The notes beneath the pieces were generated by a model. It did no database searches, was not told the DNA's origin, and saw only the letters and a program-made list of their open reading frames with translations. A stretch of DNA of 64,000 nt from an uncultured Flavobacteriales bacterium (GTDB lineage Bacteria > Bacteroidota > Bacteroidia > Flavobacteriales_D > Parvicellaceae), in NCBI GenBank assembly GCA_943787535.1, contig CALSMU010000021.1:40864-104863 (forward strand), written 5' to 3'. A program made the translations under genes and the position numbers. Shown piece after piece: positions 48,258 to 56,610 of the stretch (position 1 is the stretch's first letter; the number at the start of each line of letters is the position of its first letter).

Positions 48258-50171
48258 CTAAACCCTAATGCCAATAACACAAACATCATCAATCTGTTCT
48301 AAATCACCTTTCCAAGTTTCAAAGGCTTCATCAATGATTTTCTTTTGTTCTTCCATAGATTTATCCTGAATACTTAGCAGTAATTCTCTAAAAGCTTTGG
48401 CTTTGAATTTCTTTCCTTTTTCTCCACCAAACTGATCTACATATCCATCTGAGAAGATGTAAATAGCATCTCCTTTTTCTAAATCAAAACTATGTGTTGT
48501 ATAGGGTTCAGGTTTATCAAACTTACCGATAGGCTGTTTATTTGCTTTTGTTTCAATAATCTCGCCATTTCTAATGATCCATAACGGGTTATAAGCTCCA
48601 GCATATTGCAATTTCATTCCTTCCATACTGCATAAAGCGATGTCCATACCATCTTTTACATCTTCTTCTGATTTCTTAAATTCTTTTACAACTATTTCAC
48701 GGGTTTTATCTAATATTTTCCCAGGAATTGTTAAACCATGTTCCCTCACACTTCTGTTTAGTCCGTTATTACAAACTACTGAGACCATAGCTCCAGGTAC
48801 ACCATGTCCTGTGCAATCTGCGGCTGCAAATAATACTTTACCATTCTTCTGTTCCATCCAATAAAAATCTCCTGCTACAACGTCTTTTGGCTTGTATAAT
48901 ATAAAGCTTTCCTTTAAGTATTGTTTTACCACTTTCAGTTGAGGTAATATGGCGGATTGAATACGTTTAGCATAAAGTATAGAATCCAATATTTCTTGAT
49001 TCTTTTCTTCTAACTCATAGTGTGCCAATTCTACAACTTCTTTCTGTTGTTCTACTTCTGCTTTCTGTTGTTCAATTAAAGCTTTTTGTTTTCTTGTTGC
49101 CTTTAACTTATTAAATACAATTATTAAGAAAAAAATAACCAATCCTAATCCGACTGCAATTGCTACTACTAGGATTTGCTGTTTCTCTTTTTCTTCTTTT
49201 TCTATAGCTATTTGTTTGTCATACTCTGCATTATCAATAGCTTTTTGTTTTTCATACGCATACTTATATTCTTGCTGTTTCGCTGCTTTTATAATATCTT
49301 CATTGTAAATACTATCATGCATTTGAATATAAAGTTTGTACATTTCAAGGGCTTTCATTCCTTTACCTTGTTTTTGATAAACTTCACTTAATAAGCTTGA
49401 CGCTTGACTTATATTATCTGGAAAACCTATTTCTTCAGAAATTGTTAAACTTTTTTGGCCATATTCTATGGCTTCCATTAACTCGCCTTGATCATTGTGA
49501 ATAATTCCGATGTTGTTAAGGGAGATTGCTATTCCTTTCTTGTCTCCTATCTCTATTTGAATAGTAAGGCTCCGGTTATAATAATCAAAAGCATCTATTA
49601 TCTTGCCTTGATTATAGTATATTATTCCTATTCTAGTTAGAGAGGTAGCTATTCCTTTTTTATCACCGAGTTCTTCATCTATTCTAAGACTGCGATGATG
49701 ATAATCTAAGGACTCTTTTGTTTTTCCTTGCTTTTCGTATATATCTCCAATATTACTCAGCGCCGAAGCTATTCCTATTTGATCTCCTACTTCTTTTTTT
49801 ATTTTAATACTGCGATTGTAATAATCTAGGGCTTCTTCTAGTATTCCTTGTTCTTTATAAATATATCCAATGTTGCTAAGAGCTGTTGATATTGCTTTTT
49901 TATCTCCAATTTCTTTAAAATTTATCAAACTTTTATTACTATACGTGAGAGATAATTTGATATTCCCTTTTCCTTGATTTAGATAACCCAACCAAGCATA
50001 ACTTTCAGACTTACCAAAGAGATAGTTCAATTTCTCACTTATCTTCTCTGCTTTCTTACAGATTATTATAGCAGTGTCAGGATCGCTTAAATAGTAAAAA
50101 TTGATTATTTCAAAATAAGTTAAAACTACCGTTGTATCGTGGCTTTTAGGATCAGCTATTATTTTGTTCAA
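48258..50171 (-). CDS. TPR-repeat SpoIIE-type serine phosphatase (copy B), start codon uncertain
   Basis: The product has 637 residues from a TTG at 50171. Seven TPR repeats, a membrane helix near residue 335 (V-V-A-I-A-V-G-L-G-L-V), a coiled coil and a SpoIIE domain with D-C-T-G-H-G-V-P-G-A and F-S-D-G-Y-V-D-Q, all as in copy A. The TTG start leaves no signal peptide, but the in-frame 30 codons upstream (50261-50172) encode a perfect one (K-N-I-I-Y-I-I-L-F-L-I-S-F-Q-G-F-S-Q) whose first codon is ATC instead of ATG. Either a rare ATC start is used, or the start has mutated. Paralogue of the gene at 45085-47124. Confidence 0.85.
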   Translation of the reverse strand: MNKIIADPKSHDTTVVLTYFEIINFYYLSDPDTAIIICKKAEKISEKLNYLFGKSESYAWLGYLNQGKGNIKLSLTYSNKSLINFKEIGDKKAISTALSNIGYIYKEQGILEEALDYYNRSIKIKKEVGDQIGIASALSNIGDIYEKQGKTKESLDYHHRSLRIDEELGDKKGIATSLTRIGIIYYNQGKIIDAFDYYNRSLTIQIEIGDKKGIAISLNNIGIIHNDQGELMEAIEYGQKSLTISEEIGFPDNISQASSLLSEVYQKQGKGMKALEMYKLYIQMHDSIYNEDIIKAAKQQEYKYAYEKQKAIDNAEYDKQIAIEKEEKEKQQILVVAIAVGLGLVIFFLIIVFNKLKATRKQKALIEQQKAEVEQQKEVVELAHYELEEKNQEILDSILYAKRIQSAILPQLKVVKQYLKESFILYKPKDVVAGDFYWMEQKNGKVLFAAADCTGHGVPGAMVSVVCNNGLNRSVREHGLTIPGKILDKTREIVVKEFKKSEEDVKDGMDIALCSMEGMKLQYAGAYNPLWIIRNGEIIETKANKQPIGKFDKPEPYTTHSFDLEKGDAIYIFSDGYVDQFGGEKGKKFKAKAFRELLLSIQDKSMEEQKKIIDEAFETWKGDLEQIDDVCVIGIRV

Positions 50172-50452
50172 ACTATCAACCTGCTGCTGTTGTTCATTCG
50201 TGAACTGGGAAAACCCTTGAAAAGAGATTAGAAATAGTATTATGTAGATAATGTTTTTGATACAGTAAATATAGCTATAAATTTCAAGAGAAAGTAACTA
50301 TATTCCATTAGACAAAACGGTGTTTGTAAACTGCTAAAAACTACCGTTGAAGTAAAAAAAAAGCATATTTCTATATCATAGTGACCTTAGTGATAAGGTA
50401 AAATAAGGATCAAATATTTTAATTACCAGAACCTGATAATTTAATTATAGTG

Positions 50453-50460
50453 TATTTTTG
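50453..50460 (+). promoter_or_regulatory. -7 promoter element before the isoaspartyl peptidase gene
   Basis: TATTTTTG fits TAnnTTTG and ends 15 bases before the ATG at 50476. The -33 element is unclear. Confidence 0.45.
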
Positions 50461-50475
50461 AAAAAAACTTAATAG

Positions 50476-51405
50476 ATGAATACTTTTTCAATTGCCATTC
50501 ATGGAGGAGCAGGAACCTTGGTAAAAGGAATGATGACCACTGAATTAGAGAAGCAATATAAAGCAGCTTTAAAAGAAGCGCTTGACAAGGGATATTCAGT
50601 TTTAGAAAGCGGAGGAACTTCTGTTGATGCCGTAGAAAAAGCGGTTGTTGTTTTGGAAGATTCACATTTGTTTAATGCGGGTAAAGGTGCGGTTTTTACT
50701 GCGGATGAAACCCATGAAATGGATGCTTCTATTATGAATGGAAAGAACTTAAATGCAGGTGCTGTTAGTTTAATTTCTGGAATCAAAAACCCCATTTCAT
50801 TAGCTTACCAAGTAATGGAAAAGAGTGAGCATGTTTTTCTAGCGGGAAAAGGGGCCATGCAATTTGCTAAAATGAATAATTTCGCAATTGAACCCGCATC
50901 CTATTTTTATGATGACTTTCGTCATAAGCAATGGCTAGAAATTAAGGATACGGACAGTTTTCAGCTAGACCATACTAAGAAAAAAGATAGTAAATTTGGA
51001 ACGGTTGGAGCAGTTGCTTGTGATGCAGATGGCAATATTGCCGCAGCAACTTCTACCGGCGGCATGACAAATAAACGATTTGGAAGAATCGGAGACAGCC
51101 CTGTGATTGGAGCTGGAAATTATGCGGATAATAAAACGTGTGCCATATCCTGCACAGGCAGTGGCGAGTTTTTTATTCGAGGTGTTGTTGCCTATGATGT
51201 AGCTTGTCTAATTGAACACAAAGAAATGTCTTTATTAGAAGCTGCCAACGAAGTAATTCATAAAAGAATTCTAGAAATTGGTGGTGACGGAGGTTTAATT
51301 GCAGTTGATGCCAAAGGAAATATTGCGATGCCTTTTAATACAGAAGGAATGTATAGAGCAACCAAATCATCAAACGGAAAGGAAGAAATTTCGATTTACA
51401 AATAA
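50476..51405 (+). CDS. iaaA: isoaspartyl peptidase / type 2 L-asparaginase
   Basis: The product has 309 residues. An Ntn-hydrolase of the plant-type asparaginase family: N-terminal H-G-G-A-G-T-L, internal G-K-G-A-V-F-T, and the autoprocessing site before the nucleophile Thr in G-T-V-G-A-V-A-C-D (near residue 177), followed by S-T-G-G-M-T-N-K-R. It self-cleaves into two chains and hydrolyses beta-aspartyl dipeptides. Next to cyanophycinase and cyanophycin synthetase, its likely substrate is beta-Asp-Arg released from cyanophycin, giving free Asp and Arg. Confidence 0.93.
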   Translation: MNTFSIAIHGGAGTLVKGMMTTELEKQYKAALKEALDKGYSVLESGGTSVDAVEKAVVVLEDSHLFNAGKGAVFTADETHEMDASIMNGKNLNAGAVSLISGIKNPISLAYQVMEKSEHVFLAGKGAMQFAKMNNFAIEPASYFYDDFRHKQWLEIKDTDSFQLDHTKKKDSKFGTVGAVACDADGNIAAATSTGGMTNKRFGRIGDSPVIGAGNYADNKTCAISCTGSGEFFIRGVVAYDVACLIEHKEMSLLEAANEVIHKRILEIGGDGGLIAVDAKGNIAMPFNTEGMYRATKSSNGKEEISIYK

Positions 51406-51453
51406 TTTTCAAGTTCAGTTGAAATAGTCAACATTAATTCAGCCTCTTTAGAA

Positions 51454-52326
51454 TTAAATAAAAGGTGCCTCAATTGGCAATACGGTAACAATTCTTTTCT
51501 TAATGTCAAACTTATCGCTATTTGATAAAACATGAACTTTAAGATTTGCTATTGTCATAGGAACTCCTTCTTCCAGAACTTTTTCGTTGTTATGCGTTAA
51601 AGCATTTCCATCAAAAATAATTGCCATTCCTGAACCAATTACGGTACAATCCTTTCCGTTTTTAATAATCATTCCTGTATCCTCAGCCAATCCAATGCCG
51701 ATCAAATTTGGAAATTTCGCTACAGCTTCAGATTGCCTTCCAAAACGACCACGTTTAATAAAATGTGTATCTATAATTAATTCAGGAATCAACCCTAAAC
51801 CCTTGTACATAGAAACAGCTCCTTTAAAAAAGGCTTCTGAAGGGCTTCCTCCAGAAATCATTTCATTGGCCATTGCCATAGCTCCTGCACTTGTTCCTGC
51901 AATAACAAAACCTTCTTCATTAATATACCTATCCATTAAAATTTCATGAATGGTTGTTCCACCAATCTTATTCGTAATATTTGATTGGTTGCCTCCTGAA
52001 AACATAACACAATCGGCGTTTTTGACTAAATCAATTGAAGACTGTTTTTCAGAATCTTCTTTGCTTCTAATATCAAGGATAGAAATATTTTCACAACCTA
52101 GGGTAGTAAATGCCTCTTCATAATTACCTCCTACTTCAATTGGAATACTAGATGCTGTCGGTATAATTACAATATTCGCTTTAACTCCTCCTGCCTCTTT
52201 TACAACGTGATACAGAATTCCGGCATCAATAAAGTCAAGTGGATATGATTCGTTTTCTGCTATACCTTTATCTTCATTTCCTCCAATCGGAATTAACGTT
52301 CCTCTAACTTGCTGCATAAATTTCAT
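51454..52326 (-). CDS. cphB: cyanophycinase
   Basis: The product has 290 residues of the S51 serine peptidase family (class I glutaminase-like fold). It has the opening G-T-L-I-P-I-G-G-N-E-D, an M-F-S-G-G-N-Q-S loop, and the nucleophile Ser in A-G-T-S-A-G-A-M-A-M, then I-D-T-H-F-I-K-R-G-R-F-G-R with the substrate-binding residues. It cuts cyanophycin to beta-Asp-Arg dipeptides. No signal peptide, so it acts on intracellular polymer. It is divergent from cphA with 90 bases between, which would allow opposite control of storage and breakdown. Confidence 0.95.
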   Translation of the reverse strand: MKFMQQVRGTLIPIGGNEDKGIAENESYPLDFIDAGILYHVVKEAGGVKANIVIIPTASSIPIEVGGNYEEAFTTLGCENISILDIRSKEDSEKQSSIDLVKNADCVMFSGGNQSNITNKIGGTTIHEILMDRYINEEGFVIAGTSAGAMAMANEMISGGSPSEAFFKGAVSMYKGLGLIPELIIDTHFIKRGRFGRQSEAVAKFPNLIGIGLAEDTGMIIKNGKDCTVIGSGMAIIFDGNALTHNNEKVLEEGVPMTIANLKVHVLSNSDKFDIKKRIVTVLPIEAPFI

Positions 52327-52416
52327 TTTGGAAACAAAAATAAACTAATTTTCATGTTTTAGAATTTATATATTTATATATTTAGCTCATACCTAAATAC
52401 AACTAAAAAACGAAAG

Positions 52417-55059
52417 ATGAAAATTAGAGAAATCAATGCAATGAGAGGACCAAATTATTGGTCAGTGAGAAGGCACAAGTTAATCGTAATGGTATTGGAT
52501 CTCGAAGAGATGGAAGAAAAGCCATCAGACAAAATAGAAGGTTTTGCAGATAGATTAAAAAAAATGTTTCCCTCAATGTATTCTCATAGATGCTCTGAAG
52601 GTTGTGAAGGTGGTTTTTTTATGCGTGTTGATAGAGGAACTTGGATGGGTCACATAATAGAACACATAGCACTAGAAACACAAACCTTAGCCGGTATGGA
52701 TACTGGTTTTGGAAGAACTCGCGACTACGGAGAACATGGTGTTTATAACGTTGTTTTTTCCTATATGGAGGAGTCTGTAGGAAGGTTTGCTGCAAAATCA
52801 GCTGTTAAAATTTGTGAGGCTTTAATAGCAGGAGAGGATTATGATTTAGCTGATGATATTCAAACAATGCGTGAATTGCGTGACGAAGATCGCCTTGGTC
52901 CGAGTACAGGTTCGATTGTTGCGGAAGCAGAATCTCGTGGAATCCCATGGATTCGCTTAAATAAATACTCGTTGGTTCAATTAGGTTATGGAGCCAATCA
53001 AAAACGAATTCAAGCCACTGTAACAAGTGAAACAAGCAGTATTGGTGTAGAGTTAGCGTGTGATAAAGAAGATACAAAATACCTTCTGGAACAGGCAGAA
53101 ATAGAAGTTCCAAAAGGTGATATAATAAGAAGAGAAAGGAGTCTAAAAGAATCTTGCGAATATGTTGGTTACCCATTAGTGATAAAACCCGTAGATGGCA
53201 ATCATGGCAGAGGTATCACAGTGGATATTCAAAATTATGATGACGCATTAGAGGCTTTTCGTCATGCTAAAAATAGCTCAAAAAGTGGAGCTATTATTGT
53301 TGAGAAATATATCGTTGGTGATGATTACAGGTTACTTGTGATAAATAATCAATTAATAGCAGGTGCCGTAAGAACACCAGCACATGTTATCGGAAATGGA
53401 AAATCATCTATACAGGAACTCATTGATGAAGTGAATAAAGATCCGCGTAGAGGTTATGGACATGAAAATGTACTTACTCAAATAACTGTTAACGAATTAA
53501 CGGAATTGATTATCAAAGATGCTGGATACACTTTAGAATCTGTTATTCCCAATGGTGAAAAATTAATTCTAAAAGACACTGCAAATCTAAGCACTGGTGG
53601 GACAGCGGAAGATATAACTGACATTATACATCCAGCAAATGTTAGCATGGCGGAAAGGATTTCAAAAATTATTGATTTAGATATCTGCGGAATCGACATA
53701 GCAACAACAGATATCTCAAAACCACTATCAGAAACTGGAGGAGCTGTGCTAGAAGTTAATGCAGGCCCCGGTTTTAGAATGCACTTAGCTCCCACAACCG
53801 GACTTCCTAGAAATGTTGCAGCTCCAGTGATTGAGAAATTATTTCCTCAGAAAGGAGACACTGGTAGTATTCCAATTGTAGCAATTTCTGGAACGAACGG
53901 AAAAACCACCACCACACGCTTAATTGCTCATATTGCAAAAATGAGAGGCTACAGAGTTGGCTACACCACAAGTGATGGTGTATATATCCAAAATAGGTTA
54001 TTGATGACGGGTGATTGCACTGGTCCAGCAAGCTCCGAATTCGTTTTGAGGGACCCTACAGTAAACTTTGCAGTTTTGGAATGTGCTCGCGGAGGCTTGC
54101 TAAGAGCAGGTCTATCTTTTAAGAAATGTGATGTCGCAGTAGTTACAAACGTTGAAGCAGATCACCTGGGCTTGAAAGGAATTCACACAATTGACCAGCT
54201 AGCAAAAGTTAAAGCGGTTGTTCCAGAAACAGTAACGGCTGATGGCTATGCAATTTTAAATGCTGATGATGATTTAGTGTATGATATGCGTCGTAGTCTT
54301 GAGTGCAATGTCGCCTTGTTTTCTATGGATGAAAATAATCCTCGCATAAAAGCCTTACAACGCTTAAATGGAATTACCGCTATTTATGAGAATGGCTTCA
54401 TAACTATATGTAGAGGTGAATGGAAAATGCGCTTAATGCAAGCTAAAAACATTCCAATAACCTATGGCGGAAAAGCCAAGTTCATGATTAAAAATGTTTT
54501 AGGAGCTATATTGGCAGCCCATGTTCAAGGAATAAGTAATGAGGATATTAAAGCTGCGTTGGAAACATTTATCCCCTCTTCCTCTCAGACTCCAGGCCGT
54601 CTGAACTTATTCAAGTTTAACGATTTCAGCATACTTTTGGATTATGCACATAACCCGGCTGGAATGCGCGCGCTAAAAGACTTTGTAGATCAACTAGATG
54701 CTACTGTAAAAGTTGGAATCATCGCAGGTATTGGTGATAGACGTCTTGAAGATAATAATGAAATGGGAAGTATTGCGGCGGAAATGTTTGACGAGATAAT
54801 TATAAGGCAAGATAAACGCTTAAGAGGCAAAACGGAAGAAGAAATTATAAAAATGTTGGACGATGGAATTAAAATGAAAGATCCAAATAAGAAAACGACT
54901 ATCATTCCTTCTGAACATGAAGCAATCACTTACGCAGTTAAAAATGCGGTTAAAGGTTCATTAATAATATTGTGTAGCGACGTTATTCCGGATGCATTGG
55001 CATTGGTAGAAAAATTTAAAGAGCAAGAATCCAAAGGAGAACTAGTATTTAACGAATAA
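52417..55059 (+). CDS. cphA: cyanophycin synthetase
   Basis: The product has 880 residues, full length. An N-terminal recruitment domain (1-160, R-G-P-N-Y-W-S), an ATP-grasp domain (about 210-475, V-I-K-P-V-D-G-N-H-G-R-G-I-T, C-G-I-D-I) that adds Asp, and a Mur-ligase-like domain (about 490-870, G-T-N-G-K-T-T-T-T-R, L-D-Y-A-H-N-P-A-G) that adds Arg. It makes multi-L-arginyl-poly-L-aspartate from Asp, Arg and ATP. All key nucleotide-binding motifs are intact. With cphB and the isoaspartyl peptidase it forms a complete storage cycle for nitrogen and carbon. Confidence 0.97.
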   Translation: MKIREINAMRGPNYWSVRRHKLIVMVLDLEEMEEKPSDKIEGFADRLKKMFPSMYSHRCSEGCEGGFFMRVDRGTWMGHIIEHIALETQTLAGMDTGFGRTRDYGEHGVYNVVFSYMEESVGRFAAKSAVKICEALIAGEDYDLADDIQTMRELRDEDRLGPSTGSIVAEAESRGIPWIRLNKYSLVQLGYGANQKRIQATVTSETSSIGVELACDKEDTKYLLEQAEIEVPKGDIIRRERSLKESCEYVGYPLVIKPVDGNHGRGITVDIQNYDDALEAFRHAKNSSKSGAIIVEKYIVGDDYRLLVINNQLIAGAVRTPAHVIGNGKSSIQELIDEVNKDPRRGYGHENVLTQITVNELTELIIKDAGYTLESVIPNGEKLILKDTANLSTGGTAEDITDIIHPANVSMAERISKIIDLDICGIDIATTDISKPLSETGGAVLEVNAGPGFRMHLAPTTGLPRNVAAPVIEKLFPQKGDTGSIPIVAISGTNGKTTTTRLIAHIAKMRGYRVGYTTSDGVYIQNRLLMTGDCTGPASSEFVLRDPTVNFAVLECARGGLLRAGLSFKKCDVAVVTNVEADHLGLKGIHTIDQLAKVKAVVPETVTADGYAILNADDDLVYDMRRSLECNVALFSMDENNPRIKALQRLNGITAIYENGFITICRGEWKMRLMQAKNIPITYGGKAKFMIKNVLGAILAAHVQGISNEDIKAALETFIPSSSQTPGRLNLFKFNDFSILLDYAHNPAGMRALKDFVDQLDATVKVGIIAGIGDRRLEDNNEMGSIAAEMFDEIIIRQDKRLRGKTEEEIIKMLDDGIKMKDPNKKTTIIPSEHEAITYAVKNAVKGSLIILCSDVIPDALALVEKFKEQESKGELVFNE

Positions 55060-55223
55060 CCAAACATCTACCCAATTTATTGTTTCGGGAGAAGTCATAG
55101 CTATCCAATAAAAATTTAATAATTACATTACAATTCGTATATTCCACTAAAATTATAACTGTTATAAACCATCTAAAAACCATATCTGAGCTAAAAAATC
55201 ATCTTTCTGCTGATATAATAAGT

Positions 55224-56249
55224 TTGTACTATAAAGCAGATTTCAATGATTCTTTTTCTGAATCCATTATCTCCTTAGCGGAGCATAGCAGTCATAAACG
55301 GGTTAGAAAAAAACTTTCCTATCTTATGATTGAGGTTTTTCAAAACATTGTTCGGCACGGAGAAGATATTGAAGAATCGAAAGATTGCTTTGGAGTTAGA
55401 TGCATTGCAGATGGATTACACATTTATTCATCTAATCAAATTAATCAGCAAGCTTTTACTTTTTTAAATTCTAAATTGAAAGAAATAAATAAGCTTAGTT
55501 CTGCGGAATTAAAGATGCTTTACATGGAGATTTTAGAATCAAGAGAGCTTTCTGAAAAGGGAGGTGCAGGTTTGGGACTTATTGATATGGCCAGGAAATC
55601 TGGGAACTCAATTCAACACGATTTTAAACAATTAGGGAAAAGCGCTTATCAATTTAATTATCAACTAGATATCTCAGCTGAAAAAGGAGTCCCATTGAAA
55701 CAGGAACAGAACATAGATATTCATGAAAACATAAATATCTATTCTAGTATTGATGATAACATATTGTTTTATTTTAAAGGTGACTTTTCTAAAGATAACA
55801 TTCATTCTTTGTTAAGTATTTTAAAAGCCAATACCCAGAATGACGTTAAAGGCAATCAATTAAATAGTTTTAACATATTCCATACAGGAGTAGAATTAAT
55901 TCAAAATATTTCTAGACATGGTAGATCTGTAAATGATTTCATAGAAGGAGTATTTAGTTTAAGTCAGGAAAAATCAGGATACTACATCTCTACAGGAAAT
56001 TATTTGAATGAAGGTGAAATCTCAAATACGGAAGAATATTTACTCCAACTAAACAACTATTCAGTGGATGAACTTAAACAGGTTTATCTGCAAACACTCA
56101 AAAAGAACGCACTTAGTGATGACCCAGGTGCAGGCGTTGGATTAATTGATGTAAGAAGATATAACCAATCAGTTATAGATTATGAGATACATAAATACAG
56201 TGATGGATGCTATTTAAGTATGGGTGTTTTTATTCCAATTGTTAATTAA
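55224..56249 (+). CDS. SiaB-family protein kinase with two tandem SiaB/HATPase-like domains
   Basis: The product has 341 residues from a TTG at 55224. Two copies of the SiaB (DUF6272) fold lie in tandem: copy 1 (about 1-150) has E-V-F-Q-N-I-V-R-H-G (N-box) and G-G-A-G-L-G-L-I-D-M-A-R (G-box); copy 2 (about 165-341) has E-L-I-Q-N-I-S-R-H-G and G-A-G-V-G-L-I-D-V-R-R. Known SiaB proteins have one domain and phosphorylate SiaC. The frame stays open upstream, and I-N-H-L-K-T-I-S-E-L-K (from an ATA at 55164) looks like the natural first helix, so the true start may be upstream and lacks ATG. The SiaC gene follows 13 bases later. Confidence 0.85.
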   Translation: MYYKADFNDSFSESIISLAEHSSHKRVRKKLSYLMIEVFQNIVRHGEDIEESKDCFGVRCIADGLHIYSSNQINQQAFTFLNSKLKEINKLSSAELKMLYMEILESRELSEKGGAGLGLIDMARKSGNSIQHDFKQLGKSAYQFNYQLDISAEKGVPLKQEQNIDIHENINIYSSIDDNILFYFKGDFSKDNIHSLLSILKANTQNDVKGNQLNSFNIFHTGVELIQNISRHGRSVNDFIEGVFSLSQEKSGYYISTGNYLNEGEISNTEEYLLQLNNYSVDELKQVYLQTLKKNALSDDPGAGVGLIDVRRYNQSVIDYEIHKYSDGCYLSMGVFIPIVN

Positions 56250-56262
56250 TTAACTTACTACT

Positions 56263-56610
56263 ATGGATTTAGATAATTTTGATCAAACATCAATTAATTT
56301 TGATGAGGAAAATGGAAGCCTGAGAATAGCTGGAATATCAATGATGGAAGATAGTTTGGGGTTTTATGCCGAAACAAAAAATAAACTTGACTCCTATTTG
56401 TTAAATAGCGATAGATCAGTAACTGTAGAATTTGAACTTACTTATTTCAATTCCTCTTCTGCCAAACAATTTATTCAGATTCTCTCTAGGTTAGAAAATA
56501 ACAGAGGTGTTGTTTCATGGAAGTATCCAAAAGACAATACTATTATGGAAGATAGAGGGAAGGAATTAGAGATACTTCTAGATGTACCTTTTACGTTTAT
56601 TCCAGTTTAA
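56263..56610 (+). CDS. siaC: SiaC-family regulatory phosphoprotein (DUF1987)
   Basis: The product has 115 residues, the family length, with an anti-anti-sigma-like fold. The signature F-E-L-T-Y-F-N-S-S-S-A-K (residues 57-68) is where the family carries its phospho-acceptor; here it is a serine run (S64-S66). SiaC switches partners according to phosphorylation by SiaB and dephosphorylation by a SpoIIE phosphatase; in Pseudomonas this controls a diguanylate cyclase. The gene follows the double SiaB and its stop overlaps the convergent phosphatase gene by 14 bases. Confidence 0.9.
   Translation: MDLDNFDQTSINFDEENGSLRIAGISMMEDSLGFYAETKNKLDSYLLNSDRSVTVEFELTYFNSSSAKQFIQILSRLENNRGVVSWKYPKDNTIMEDRGKELEILLDVPFTFIPV

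Noticed and set aside
53478..54929. Minus-strand open frames opposite the cyanophycin synthetase gene
   Set aside because: They are mirror-image frames of a strongly conserved gene with low-complexity translations and no family resemblance.
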